A stretch of DNA of 64,000 bases from Bradyrhizobium sp. LTSP885 (GCF_000938305.1 NZ_JYMT01000004.1:310001-374000); one strand, 5' to 3'. Shown: positions 28,654 to 38,080, counted from the first letter of the stretch. Notes: generated from the sequence alone by a model not told the origin. Numbers and translations are program-made.

Positions 28654-30546
28654 TCAGGCGACCGAGGCGGTCTTCTCGCGGTACGACGACAGCAGCTTGC
28701 GGATGTCGACCGCCGGGACCGGACGGCTGAACAGATAGCCCTGCATCTCGGTGCAACCGAGAGTGCGCAGCAGGTTGCGCTGCTGCTCGGTCTCGACGCC
28801 CTCGGCGGTGGTGGTCATATCGCTGGCGGCGGCGATGTTCACGACGGCCTGGACGATCGTGGACGATGCGCCCGTGCTGGCAAGATCCTTGATGAAGGCG
28901 CGATCGATCTTGATCTTGTCGAACGGGAAGCGCTGCAGATAGCTCAGCGAGGAGTAGCCGGTGCCGAAATCGTCGAGCGCGATGCGGACCCCGAGGTCGC
29001 GCAACTGATGCAGGATATCGAGCGCGGCCTCATCGTCGCGGATCAGCACCGCCTCGGTGATCTCGAGTTCGAGCCGCGACGCCGCAAGCCCCGATGCCGC
29101 GAGTGCGGCGGCGACGTGCAGCGCGAGGGTCTCGCTCTTGAACTGGATCGGGGACACGTTGACCGCGATGCTGACGTGATCCGGCCAGTTCACCGCTTCC
29201 CTGCAGGCGGTGTTGAGCACCCAGTGGCCGAGATCGTTGATCAGGCCGGTATCCTCGGCAACCGGAATGAAATCGGCGGGCGAGATCATGCCGCGTTCGG
29301 GATGACGCCAGCGCAGCAGTGCTTCGCAACAGCTGACCGTGCCGTCCTCGAGATGCAGCAGTGGCTGATAATGAAGTTCGAAGCTGCTGTCGGCGATCGC
29401 CTGACGCAGCTCGTGCTCCAGGCTGCGTCGCGCCTTGGCGCGCGCGTCCATGCCGGCCTCGAAGAACCGGTAGGTGCGGCGGCCGTCGCTCTTCGCCCCA
29501 TAGAGGGCGAGGTCGGCGTTGCGCAGCAACTGGTCGATGTCGAGACCGTCGCCGGGTGCGAGCGCGATGCCGATGCTTGCATCGGTGGCGATCAGGTGTC
29601 CGTTGCAATCGATCGGCTGGCGGATGGTCTGATAGATCGCGGCAAGCAGCTGCATGGTTTCGGTGTGACTGCGGATTGCGGTCTGGATCACGGCGAACTC
29701 GTCGCCGCCGAGCCGTGCCGCGACATCGGCATCCCCAAGGCAGGAGCGCAGGCGATCGGCGATCGCCTTGAGCAGCGCATCACCAACCGGATGGCCGAGC
29801 GCGTCGTTGACGCTCTTGAATTCGTCGATGTCGATATACATCACGGCCAGTTGCTCGCCCGGCCGGATCGCCTTCAGCGCCTGCGACAGCCGTTCGCGGA
29901 ACAGCACGCGGTTCGGCAGATCGGTCAACGCATCATAGTGCGCCATATGCGCGATCTTCTCGTCGGCGCGGGTGCGTTCCGTGATGTCCTCGATCGTCGC
30001 CACCCATCCACCCTGCGGCAGCGGCTTGTTGACGATCTCGATGGCGCGCCCACCGGGCGCCTCCGTGAGCTGACGCGTTCCCTTGCCAAGCGCCACATTG
30101 CGGATGATGGCATCGCAGAACTCGTCGACGTCGCCATCGAACGAGCCGGTCTCCTGGCGGTGCGCGATCAGCCGCTGCATCGTGCAGCCCGGCTGGGCCA
30201 CGTCGGACGAGAGGCCGAACATGTCGACGTAGGGCTGGTTGCAGATGATGATGCGCGCCGATGCGTCGTAGAGAACCAGTCCCTGCGGAATGTTGTTCAC
30301 AGCGGTCGAGAGGTTACGACGCTCGATCGCGAGCCGCTGGTCCGAGACCTGATGCCGCTTCAGCACCAGGACGACAATGACGGCCAGGATCACGACGGCC
30401 GCCGTCAGCAGGCCCTCGCGCACGCTCCAGCCCGCCGTGGCACTTCCGAGCAGGCTGCCGACCAACATGCCTGCGCAGAAGGCAAGCCCCTTGGTCGAGC
30501 CACTGTCGGCATTCCCAGACGATGGATTGCGGTCTTCGATGCTCAC
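28654..30546 (-). CDS. Membrane-bound PAS-GGDEF-EAL cyclic-di-GMP protein
   Basis: A 630-residue protein with two N-terminal helices (about residues 21-62), a PAS domain (about 75-190), a GGDEF domain with intact GGDEF at 280-284, and an EAL domain with EALLRW at 408-413. The DDFGTGYSS and KIDRAFIKD motifs of active EAL domains are present. Both synthesis and hydrolysis of c-di-GMP are possible. The inhibitory RxxD site before GGDEF is not conserved (GDAD instead). It is a single gene. Confidence 0.94.
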   Translation of the reverse strand: MSIEDRNPSSGNADSGSTKGLAFCAGMLVGSLLGSATAGWSVREGLLTAAVVILAVIVVLVLKRHQVSDQRLAIERRNLSTAVNNIPQGLVLYDASARIIICNQPYVDMFGLSSDVAQPGCTMQRLIAHRQETGSFDGDVDEFCDAIIRNVALGKGTRQLTEAPGGRAIEIVNKPLPQGGWVATIEDITERTRADEKIAHMAHYDALTDLPNRVLFRERLSQALKAIRPGEQLAVMYIDIDEFKSVNDALGHPVGDALLKAIADRLRSCLGDADVAARLGGDEFAVIQTAIRSHTETMQLLAAIYQTIRQPIDCNGHLIATDASIGIALAPGDGLDIDQLLRNADLALYGAKSDGRRTYRFFEAGMDARAKARRSLEHELRQAIADSSFELHYQPLLHLEDGTVSCCEALLRWRHPERGMISPADFIPVAEDTGLINDLGHWVLNTACREAVNWPDHVSIAVNVSPIQFKSETLALHVAAALAASGLAASRLELEITEAVLIRDDEAALDILHQLRDLGVRIALDDFGTGYSSLSYLQRFPFDKIKIDRAFIKDLASTGASSTIVQAVVNIAAASDMTTTAEGVETEQQRNLLRTLGCTEMQGYLFSRPVPAVDIRKLLSSYREKTASVA

Positions 30547-30936
30547 GCTGATCTCTCCTCGAGCGCGGCATCGTTACGCGGCACAAATGGAAAGGGCGTT
30601 ACAACACGCAGTTAGCAATCGGTTACACGATACCACGAGACAGAGCGTGGAAAATCCCGCCCGGCATCCGGTGATTAACGATCAGGCAGGTGCTCTCCTT
30701 CGACATGGTAAATTCCGCGTTAACAGGAGAACGGCGAAACCATCGTGGTCCGTGCCGGAAAGCGACGATTTCAGCGCCGAAGCGTGGCAGCCCGGCACCT
30801 TGCCGTGCTTGAAGAACAAATCCTGACCCGGAAGGTACAGATTTAGCCGATCCGGAACCGCAGCGATTTAACGGTTTTTGCAGCCCCGCCGCGTCATATT
30901 AGTCCGGACATTTCTCAGAACAGCCAGGCTGGAAAC
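30547..30936. other. Gene-free interval between divergent c-di-GMP and HerA genes
   Basis: No reading frame here has a start signal or recognisable product. The interval should carry the promoters of both divergent genes. I see no clear palindrome or RNA structure. Confidence 0.5.
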
Positions 30937-32685
30937 GTGACATCCTTCGGACGTGTGATCTCTGTGCGCGGCTCGCAGGCCCGGGTCGGGCTGATGGCCG
31001 CCGGCCAGATGCCGCTCCCGGAAGTGCGTGCGACCGTCGGCCGGTTCGTCAGCATCCGCTGCACAACCTCGGTGATCGTCGCCATGATCACCGAAGTGTC
31101 GTGCGAGGACCTGCACGCGTCAGACACCTATGTCGCAACCGCCTCGGTCGATCTGCTCGGCGAAATCCTCGGCGGCGCGCGGCCCAAGTTTCAGCGCGGC
31201 GTCACCAATTATCCGACCATCGGCGACGGCGTCGAGCTGATCACCAGTGAGGAGCTGCGCACGGTGTACGCACCGAGCGGCTCGGACCAGATCAATGTCG
31301 GCACGCTGCAGCAGGACCCCTCGATCATCGCCTATGTCGACGTCGAGGAAATGCTCTCCAAGCATTTCGCGGTGCTCGGCTCGACCGGCGTCGGCAAATC
31401 GACCGGCGTATCGCTGCTGCTCAACGAGATCCTGAAGTCGCGACCGAGCCTGCGCATCTTCCTGCTCGACGTGCATAACGAATACGGGCGCTGCTTCGGC
31501 GAACGCGCCCAGGTGCTCAACCCGCGGAACCTGAAGCTGCCGTTCTGGCTGTTCAACTTCGAAGAGATCGTCGACGTGCTGTTCGGCGGCCGCCCCGGCG
31601 TCCCCGAAGAACTCGATATCCTCGCCGAAGTGATTCCGATGGCGAAGGGCCTCTACACCCAGTACCAGAACTCCGACCGCGTCGGCCTCGGGCTGAAGCG
31701 CGTCGATCCCAGGCAGGTCGGCTACACCGTCGACACGCCGGTGCCCTATCGCCTCGTCGACCTGATCTCGCTGATCGACGAGCGCATGGGCAAGCTGGAG
31801 AACCGCTCCTCGCGCATCATCTATCACAAGCTGATCTCGCGCATCGATGCGGTCCGCAACGATCCGCGCTACGCCTTCATGTTCGACAACGCCAATGTCG
31901 GCGGCGACACCATGGCGGAAGTGATCAGCTACCTGTTCCGCCTGCCCGCCAACGGCAAGCCGATGACCATCATGCAGCTCGCCGGCTTCCCCGCCGAAGT
32001 GGTCGACTCCGTGGTGTCGGTGCTGTGCCGCATGGCATTCGATTTCGGCCTGTGGAGCGACGGCGTCTCGCCGATGCTGTTCGTCTGCGAGGAGGCGCAC
32101 CGCTACGCCTCCGCGGACCGCAACATCGGATTCGGGCCGACCCGCAAGGCGGTGTCGCGGATCGCCAAGGAAGGCCGCAAATACGGCGTCTATCTCGGCC
32201 TCATCACCCAGCGTCCGGCCGAGCTCGACGCGACGATCATTTCCCAGTGCAACACGCTGTTCACGATGCGCCTTGCCAACGACCGCGACCAGGCGCTGCT
32301 GCGCTCCGCGGTCTCGGACGCCGCCGCCAATCTGCTGTCCTTCGTCCCCTCGCTCGGCACCCGCGAGGTGCTGGCCTTCGGCGAAGGCGTAGCGCTGCCG
32401 ACGCGGCTGCGCTTCAAGGAGGTGCCGCCGCACCAACTGCCGCGCGGCGAAGCTACCATTGCCACGGTGCCGTCGGTCACCGCCGGCCATGACATGCACT
32501 TCGTCAGCGCCGTGCTGGAACGCTGGCGGGGTGCGACCTCGCATCGCGACAGCACAGCCAACGACCCCGGCATCAACGACCGCCCGCCGCCGCGCCCGAT
32601 GGCTCCCGCGGAAGCGCCGATGCTGCAGCCCTCACTGGGGCTCGATCCGGATCGCTTCTCGCTGCTGAAGAAGCCGCTGCGCTAG
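30937..32685 (+). CDS. HerA/DUF87-type hexameric ATPase
   Basis: A 582-residue FtsK/HerA-superfamily ATPase. Residues 1-95 resemble a HAS-barrel. Walker A is GSTGVGKS at 148-155. A Walker B-like PMLFVCEEAHRYA (about residue 378) and an arginine-finger region near the C-terminus follow. HerA pumps DNA during end resection, usually with the nuclease NurA, or works with effector partners in phage defence. No NurA, Sir2 or other effector gene is adjacent. The start is GTG. The proline-rich C-terminal tail is likely disordered. Confidence 0.88.
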   Translation: MTSFGRVISVRGSQARVGLMAAGQMPLPEVRATVGRFVSIRCTTSVIVAMITEVSCEDLHASDTYVATASVDLLGEILGGARPKFQRGVTNYPTIGDGVELITSEELRTVYAPSGSDQINVGTLQQDPSIIAYVDVEEMLSKHFAVLGSTGVGKSTGVSLLLNEILKSRPSLRIFLLDVHNEYGRCFGERAQVLNPRNLKLPFWLFNFEEIVDVLFGGRPGVPEELDILAEVIPMAKGLYTQYQNSDRVGLGLKRVDPRQVGYTVDTPVPYRLVDLISLIDERMGKLENRSSRIIYHKLISRIDAVRNDPRYAFMFDNANVGGDTMAEVISYLFRLPANGKPMTIMQLAGFPAEVVDSVVSVLCRMAFDFGLWSDGVSPMLFVCEEAHRYASADRNIGFGPTRKAVSRIAKEGRKYGVYLGLITQRPAELDATIISQCNTLFTMRLANDRDQALLRSAVSDAAANLLSFVPSLGTREVLAFGEGVALPTRLRFKEVPPHQLPRGEATIATVPSVTAGHDMHFVSAVLERWRGATSHRDSTANDPGINDRPPPRPMAPAEAPMLQPSLGLDPDRFSLLKKPLR

Positions 32686-32786
32686 AGCATTTCGGTAGGC
32701 AGCACGCGACGTGCCTTGCGCCGAATCCGTCATCCATTATGGTTTCGCCTGACGCCGCGTCCCTCGCGGCATGCCGGAACCATCTC

Positions 32787-33365
32787 ATGACGCAGCCGAC
32801 CGCAAAACGCTTTCAGACGCCCGCCCTCGACCAACTCCCCGAGGACATCCGCACCCGCATCCTTGCGGTGCAGGAAAAATCCGGCTTCGTGCCGAACGTC
32901 TTCCTGTCGCTGGCCTACCGTCCCGATGAGTTTCGTGCGTTCTTCGCCTATCATGACGCGTTGATGGAGAAGGACTCTGGCCTGTCCAAAGCCGAGCGCG
33001 AGATGATCGTGGTGGCGACCAGCGCCGCCAATCAATGCCAGTATTGCGTGATCGCCCACGGCGCGATCCTGCGCATCCGCGCCAAGAACCCGCAGATCGC
33101 CGACCAAATCGCGGTCAACTACCGCAAGGCCGACATCACGCCGCGGCAGCGCGCGATGCTCGATTTCGCGATGAAGGTAAGCCGCGCGGCGGAGGAGGTC
33201 TCCGAGGCCGATTTCGCGGCCCTTGCCGCCCACGGCTTCAGCGACGACGACATCTGGGACATTGCAGCGGTGGCAGCGTTCTTCGCGCTGTCGAACCGGA
33301 TGGCCAATGTCACCGCAATGCGCCCGAACGACGAGTTCTACATGCTCGGACGGCAACCGAAATAG
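32787..33365 (+). CDS. AhpD-like carboxymuconolactone-decarboxylase family protein
   Basis: A 192-residue peroxidase-related enzyme of the AhpD/CMD fold. The redox pair is in NQCQYCVIAHG (about residues 86-96), with the conserved histidine three residues after the second cysteine. It would be a cytoplasmic alkylhydroperoxidase-like thiol protein. The ATG at 32787 is preferred over a longer start at 32739 that lies ahead of the domain. The MgtC gene follows by 11 bp. Confidence 0.88.
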   Translation: MTQPTAKRFQTPALDQLPEDIRTRILAVQEKSGFVPNVFLSLAYRPDEFRAFFAYHDALMEKDSGLSKAEREMIVVATSAANQCQYCVIAHGAILRIRAKNPQIADQIAVNYRKADITPRQRAMLDFAMKVSRAAEEVSEADFAALAAHGFSDDDIWDIAAVAAFFALSNRMANVTAMRPNDEFYMLGRQPK

Positions 33366-33376
33366 AGGCCGGACCG

Positions 33377-33898
33377 GTGGACTGGAGCGAGATCACCCTG
33401 CGCCTCGGCGCAGCCACACTGGCCGGAGGCGCGATCGGGCTCGATCGCGACTTGCGCGGCAAGCCGATCGGCCTGAAGACGCTCGGCCTTGTCAGCCTGT
33501 CGACCGCAACGGTCGTCCTCCTTGCCTTGCAGGCCGCCGACCCCGGCAAATTCACGGATGCGGCGAGCCGCGTGATCCAGGGCGTGCTGACCGGCATTGG
33601 ATTTCTAGGTGCCGGCGTGATCGTCCGGCATGGCGACCGAATGCAGGTCCGCGGCCTGACCAGCGCCGCCTGCGCCTTCTTCGCGGCCTGCGTCGGGATC
33701 GTCTGCGGCGCGGGACATTGGCCTATCGTCGCGACCGCGCTGGTGCTGGCGTTCCTGCTCCTGGCCTTCGGCAACCCAATCGAGCGATGGCTACATCGCA
33801 CGCTGGGCGGCACGCATGACCCGGGCAAGGTCAATCAAGAGCCGCGAACCGAGCCTGATCAGTCGTCCGAAGCCGGCCCGCACCAACCGGGCAGATAG
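33377..33898 (+). CDS. MgtC/SapB family membrane protein
   Basis: A 173-residue inner-membrane protein with about five helices. The MgtC signature is visible (GGAIGLDRDLRGKPIGLKT near residue 17 and VLTGIGFLGAGVIV near residue 70). Family members act in adaptation to low magnesium and in virulence, and inhibit ATP synthase in Salmonella. The GTG start at 33377 has GAGG upstream. It is shorter than Salmonella MgtC (231) and lacks the long C-terminal soluble domain. Its 3' end overlaps the convergent ParB-like gene by 40 bases. Confidence 0.9.
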   Translation: MDWSEITLRLGAATLAGGAIGLDRDLRGKPIGLKTLGLVSLSTATVVLLALQAADPGKFTDAASRVIQGVLTGIGFLGAGVIVRHGDRMQVRGLTSAACAFFAACVGIVCGAGHWPIVATALVLAFLLLAFGNPIERWLHRTLGGTHDPGKVNQEPRTEPDQSSEAGPHQPGR

Positions 33899-34485
33899 GT
33901 CGCGTTCGGGCCGCGTCCCAGCGCGAGCCCCTTCTCCAGCGCCTTGGCGAAAGTGTTCTCCACCATCTTGCGCGGGATGTGTCGGCGCAGGAAGTCGGCC
34001 CACAGGAATTCGCTGAACGGCGTCGTGTCCTTGGCGAAGCCGCCGGCCCGGCGCATCTCGCCGGCGAGGCTGCGGTACGGATCGTCCTTGAGGTCCTTGA
34101 TCGATCTCGGAATGTCCTTGAAATGGCAACGGTCGCCCTTGGAGTTGTAGGGATAGACCCAGCGCTTGTTGTCCATCACGCCCCAGAACACGTCACGCTC
34201 GACCATCGTGAGGTCGCCGATCACAGTGACCAGGATGTCCTTGACGCCCTCCTCGTGCAGCGCTCGCGCCATGTGATGGTGATCGACCACGTAGTAGCGA
34301 TCGTCGGGGCCATGGACCACCGGGATCATGTGCTTGCCCAGGAGTTCGGCGCGCTTCTTGCTCGAAGAATGCTCGCGCCAGCGCTTCCGCTTCTCCTTCA
34401 CCTCGTGCATGCCGACCGTCATCTGGGTCGGCCGCAGCGACAGGATGGGGATCGGCTTGACATAGGGTTCGCGCGTGTGGGCCAT
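33859..34485 (-). CDS. ParB-like nuclease-fold protein (ParBc_2 type)
   Basis: A 208-residue protein of the ParB/sulfiredoxin-like superfamily. The N-terminal half has the characteristic strand and motif order: LSLRPTQMTVGMHEV, then HMIPVVHGPDDRYYVVDHHH, then ARALHEEG. It lacks the helix-turn-helix and dimerisation parts of true chromosome-partition ParB. The family is mostly uncharacterised. The ATG at 34485 has a GGGAG site. The stop lies inside the 3' end of mgtC on the other strand. Confidence 0.82.
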   Translation of the reverse strand: MAHTREPYVKPIPILSLRPTQMTVGMHEVKEKRKRWREHSSSKKRAELLGKHMIPVVHGPDDRYYVVDHHHMARALHEEGVKDILVTVIGDLTMVERDVFWGVMDNKRWVYPYNSKGDRCHFKDIPRSIKDLKDDPYRSLAGEMRRAGGFAKDTTPFSEFLWADFLRRHIPRKMVENTFAKALEKGLALGRGPNATYLPGWCGPASDD

Positions 34486-34534
34486 GATCTGAGCTCCCGT
34501 TTGACTGCCGCTCTGCAATAAGTTCCATTATGAC

Positions 34535-35458
34535 ATGATGTCGCAAGCCGGCGAAAGTGCCCGGTTGAAGAACGGAATGGCTGGAAAAGCAAGCGATCGA
34601 AAGAAAGGCCGCCTGGTCCGCCTCGGCAACCGCGAGGTTGTGACCGAGGGACTGGAGCTCAGTTTTTGGGCCGATATCAGCCATCGCTGCATGACAGCGT
34701 CGTGGCCCGCCTTTATTGGCGGTGCAGCATTGGTGTTCATCATCTTCAATGCCTTCTTCGCGCTGCTCTATTGGGTCGGCAATCAGCCGATCGCCAACGT
34801 GCCCGACGGCCAGTACATCGACTACCTCTATTTCAGCATTGAAACACTCTCGACCGCCGGCTACGGCGACATGCATCCGCAAACGCATTACGGACACTTC
34901 GTTGCGGCCGTCGAACTGTTCACCGGCATCTTCTCGATGTCGTTGATGACCGGGCTGGTCTTCGCGCGCTTCTCGCGACCGAGCGCTCGCCTGCTGTTTG
35001 CCGACAATCCCGTGATCTCGAATCATGAAGGCCAGCTGACGCTGATGATCCGTCTCGCTAATGAGCGGCACAACGTCATCGCCAATGCCACCGCGCGGCT
35101 ATGGCTGTTCAAGAACGGTGTCAGCAAGGAAGGCATGGCGTATCGCAGGTTCTACGAACTGCCGCTTATCCGCAGCGAAAGCCCGGCGCTGGCGCTGAGC
35201 TGGACGCTGTTTCATGTCATCGACCAGGACAGCCCGCTCCATGGCCTCGACGCAGCGGGCCTGGAGGCCATCAATGCCGGGCTCGGCCTCATCGTTTCAG
35301 GCTATGACGACGTTGCAGCGCAAAATGTACATGCACGAAAATCGTATGAATATTCCGATATCCGCATCGGGCATCGCTACGCCGAGATCCTCCAGCCAAC
35401 CGACGACGGTCGCCTCAGGATCGACTACAGCCGGTTCCACGAGACGTTCGAGGGATGA
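34535..35458 (+). CDS. Inward-rectifier-type potassium channel (KirBac)
   Basis: A 307-residue channel. An N-terminal slide helix (ELSFWADISHRCMTASWPAF) is followed by two membrane helices (about residues 58-82 and 125-148) flanking the pore with selectivity filter TAGYGD. A cytoplasmic immunoglobulin-like domain makes up the rest. It conducts K+ across the inner membrane. The start is uncertain: two ATGs at 34535 and 34538 and a third at 34577 are possible. It is divergent from the ParB-like gene, 49 bp apart. Confidence 0.92.
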   Translation: MMSQAGESARLKNGMAGKASDRKKGRLVRLGNREVVTEGLELSFWADISHRCMTASWPAFIGGAALVFIIFNAFFALLYWVGNQPIANVPDGQYIDYLYFSIETLSTAGYGDMHPQTHYGHFVAAVELFTGIFSMSLMTGLVFARFSRPSARLLFADNPVISNHEGQLTLMIRLANERHNVIANATARLWLFKNGVSKEGMAYRRFYELPLIRSESPALALSWTLFHVIDQDSPLHGLDAAGLEAINAGLGLIVSGYDDVAAQNVHARKSYEYSDIRIGHRYAEILQPTDDGRLRIDYSRFHETFEG

Positions 35459-35506
35459 ATACCACCTCTGCGCGCACCAATATTTTAGGTGTGACGCGCA
35501 GCGAAC

Positions 35507-35887
35507 ATGCTAGACAAGTGTGGCGACGCGACCGGACTGACAGCAGTGAAAACGCAGCGGCCAATCACCTCGGATAGTGAGCACGTGGTGCTCAAATTCC
35601 GGCCGCGTACCTCGGCACAGCCACCCGGCAAGCGCGAGGAGCCGATCCGTTCGGCCCGTCCCGCGCCGGTCGCCAATGACCTTTCCCGTTACGACAAGCC
35701 GCGCGACGAGCCAGACGATTTCCGCCAGCGCATGCTCGCCAACATCGCCGCCTTCGCCTTTACCGTGGCACTGACCGCGATCGGTATCTGGCTCGCCATG
35801 AGCATCGCCGACCTGCGCAAGACCCAGGACTGCTTGCAGATGGGGCGCCGCGATTGCGCAAAGATTTCGGTGGCGCCGCGAAGCTAG
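35507..35887 (+). CDS. Small membrane protein of unknown function
   Basis: A 126-residue protein with a proline- and arginine-rich cytoplasmic N-terminus and one membrane helix (MLANIAAFAFTVALTAIGIWL, about residues 76-97), then a short tail with two cysteines. A GTG near 35549 could be the true start. I do not recognise the family. The acpXL cluster begins 178 bp downstream. Confidence 0.6.
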   Translation: MLDKCGDATGLTAVKTQRPITSDSEHVVLKFRPRTSAQPPGKREEPIRSARPAPVANDLSRYDKPRDEPDDFRQRMLANIAAFAFTVALTAIGIWLAMSIADLRKTQDCLQMGRRDCAKISVAPRS

Positions 35888-36065
35888 GCCGGTCGGAACC
35901 CTGCTCAAAAACCGCCCTCGCCCGCCCGGCCAAGCTCCATTGAACTAACGGCCCTGCTCCGATATACGGGCACTCGACTCCGGCAGGGGGAATTGGGCAT
36001 TCCGGGGCAACGCGCCCGCCTCCTCCAAGCCGTCCCGGATTTATCTCCATTATATCAAAGGCTTA

Positions 36066-36374
36066 ATGATGTCTTCCACCTACGATCAGATCGCCAATAT
36101 CATCGCGGAGACCTGCGACATTCCGCGCGACACGATCAAGCCGGAGAGCCACGCCATCGACGATCTGGGAATCGACAGCCTCGACTTCCTCGACATCGCC
36201 TTTGCCATCGACAAGGCCTTTGGAATCAAGATGCCGCTCGAAAAGTGGACCCAGGAGGTCAACGACGGCAAGGCGACGACGGAGCAGTACTTCGTGCTGA
36301 AGAACCTTGCCGACCGGATCGACGAGCTGGTCGCGGCCAAGAACGCAAGCGCCGGCACGAGCACGGGTTCGTAA
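36066..36374 (+). CDS. acpXL: Very-long-chain acyl carrier protein AcpXL
   Basis: A 102-residue acyl carrier protein. The phosphopantetheine serine is S38 in GIDSLDFLD. The length, the sequence and above all the following gene order identify AcpXL, which carries the C26-C28 hydroxy acyl chain used for rhizobial lipid A. An ATG three bases further (36069) is an alternative start. It is the first gene of the cluster to lpxXL. Confidence 0.94.
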   Translation: MMSSTYDQIANIIAETCDIPRDTIKPESHAIDDLGIDSLDFLDIAFAIDKAFGIKMPLEKWTQEVNDGKATTEQYFVLKNLADRIDELVAAKNASAGTSTGS

Positions 36375-36383
36375 TCGCCTGCC

Positions 36384-36857
36384 ATGGACCTCGACTATTT
36401 CAAGCTGATCGATCGCATCGTCGACCTCAATCTCGACGCCAAGACGATCACGGTCGAAGCACAGGTCCCCACGGCGCACACCATCTTCGAGGGGCATTTT
36501 CCGGGCTTTCCGATCATGCCCGGAGTATTGTTGACCGAATCGATGGCACAGAGTTCGGGGTGGCTCCTGCTCGGGCTGTTGAAGTTCGAGCGCATGCCGT
36601 TCCTGGCGATCGTGAAGGAAGCCAAGATGCGCGGCTTCGTCAGTCCCGGCCAGTTGCTGACGATCGACGCGAAGCTCGAGCACGAAGGTTCTGGCTTTGC
36701 CGTCACGAAGGTCAAGGGCCGCGTCGGCAAGGAGTTGAAGTGCAGCGCTGAACTCACCTTCGGGCTTTCTCCGTTCCCCGATCCCGCCTTCCGCGTCCAC
36801 ATGGATGCGATGGCCGAGAAAATTGGCTTCCCGCTGCACGCAATGCCTCATGGCTGA
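36384..36857 (+). CDS. fabZXL: 3-hydroxyacyl-ACP dehydratase (FabZ type)
   Basis: A 157-residue hot-dog-fold dehydratase that removes water during each elongation cycle of the very-long-chain fatty acid. The catalytic histidine is in EGHFPGFPIMPG (H38) and the acidic residue in LLTESMAQ (E52). It lies 9 bp after acpXL and 8 bp before the first ketosynthase, so it is co-transcribed with the lipid A cluster and dedicated to AcpXL substrates. Confidence 0.92.
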   Translation: MDLDYFKLIDRIVDLNLDAKTITVEAQVPTAHTIFEGHFPGFPIMPGVLLTESMAQSSGWLLLGLLKFERMPFLAIVKEAKMRGFVSPGQLLTIDAKLEHEGSGFAVTKVKGRVGKELKCSAELTFGLSPFPDPAFRVHMDAMAEKIGFPLHAMPHG

Positions 36858-36865
36858 AACTGAAA

Positions 36866-38053
36866 ATGGCTGAACCAAAAGAAGTCTGGATCACCGGAAT
36901 CGGCCTGCTCTCCTCGCTTGGCGAGGGGCTGGACGCGCATTGGGAGGCGCTCGGCGCCAAGCGCGTCAATGTCGACGAGACCAAGCTTGCGCCCTACGTC
37001 ATCCATCCGATCGCCCCGATCAGCTTCGACGCGCAGATTCCGAAAAAGGGCGACCAGCGCCAAATGGAGACATGGCAGCGCATCGGCACCTATGCTGCCG
37101 GCCTTGCGCTCGATTCCGCCGGCGTCAAAGGCAATCAGGACGTGCTGTCGCGGATGGACATGATCATCGCGGCCGGCGGCGGCGAGCGTGATCTCAAGGT
37201 CGACCTGGCGATCATGAACGCCGACGCGCAGGGCAACTCACAGCCCGGGTTCCTCAACGAGAAGCTGATGAACGAGCTGCGCCCGACGCTGTTCCTGGCG
37301 CAACTCTCCAACTTGCTCGCCGGCAATATCGCGATCGTTCACGGCGTCTGCGGAACGTCGCGGACCTTCATGGGCGAGGAAGCCTCGAGCATCGACGCGG
37401 CGCGCATCGCGGTCGCCCGCATCGGGGCCGGCCAGAGCGATATCGCGCTGGTTGGCGCCGCCCACAATGGCGATCGCGGCGACCTCCTGATGCTCTATCA
37501 ATTCGGCAACTTCAGTCTGAAGGGCCAGTATGCGCCGGTCTGGGCCCGCAAGGACAGTCCGGGCTTCGCGCTCGGCTCCGTCGGTGCGTTCCTGGTGATG
37601 GAGTCGCGCGAGCATGCCGAGGCCCGCGGCGCGAAGCCTTATGCCAAGCTGACCAAGGTGGTCGCCGATCTCGCCAAGCGCAAGCAGCCCGGAGCGGTGA
37701 CGAAGTCGCTGGAGGCGATGTGGCCGCAGCTCGGTGTCAGCGACGACGATGGCGTCTTGATCACGGGCGCGACCGGCGCCGAACCGGCTACCTCCGAAGA
37801 GCGCGCCTTCCTGGGCGAGCATCCCGGACTTGCTGTGCGCGCCAACGGCACGACCTTCGGCCACACGGTCGAGGCGCAGTTTCCACTCGGGCTTGCGCTG
37901 GCGGCGCTATCGATCTCGCGCGGGGCACTTTATCCGGCCAACGACCCGACCGGGTTCGAGGTTGAAAAGACCGGGGCGCCAACCCAGATTGTAGTGACGG
38001 GGGTCGGTCACTGGCAGGGCGAAGGCATGGCCCTGGTCGAGGCCGTAAAGTAA
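36866..38053 (+). CDS. fabF2XL: Ketosynthase-like subunit, diverged (FabF2XL)
   Basis: A 395-residue thiolase-fold ketosynthase. The active-site cysteine position is occupied (C162 in HGVCGTSRTF), as is the last histidine (FGHTVEAQ). The first catalytic histidine, normally in an AHGT motif, is missing: the matching region reads TGATGAEPA. It therefore may not condense alone and may pair with the complete ketosynthase encoded next, like a chain-length factor. The position matches FabF2XL of rhizobial acpXL clusters. Confidence 0.88.
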   Translation: MAEPKEVWITGIGLLSSLGEGLDAHWEALGAKRVNVDETKLAPYVIHPIAPISFDAQIPKKGDQRQMETWQRIGTYAAGLALDSAGVKGNQDVLSRMDMIIAAGGGERDLKVDLAIMNADAQGNSQPGFLNEKLMNELRPTLFLAQLSNLLAGNIAIVHGVCGTSRTFMGEEASSIDAARIAVARIGAGQSDIALVGAAHNGDRGDLLMLYQFGNFSLKGQYAPVWARKDSPGFALGSVGAFLVMESREHAEARGAKPYAKLTKVVADLAKRKQPGAVTKSLEAMWPQLGVSDDDGVLITGATGAEPATSEERAFLGEHPGLAVRANGTTFGHTVEAQFPLGLALAALSISRGALYPANDPTGFEVEKTGAPTQIVVTGVGHWQGEGMALVEAVK

Positions 38054-38080
38054 GTCCGGCGCAGCATCGACGGGGGAACC

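Noticed and set aside
25840..30615. A 1591-codon open frame on the plus strand
   Set aside because: It lies opposite soxC, the dioxygenase and the GGDEF-EAL gene, is arginine/aspartate-rich with no domain, and is an antisense artefact of high-GC coding DNA.
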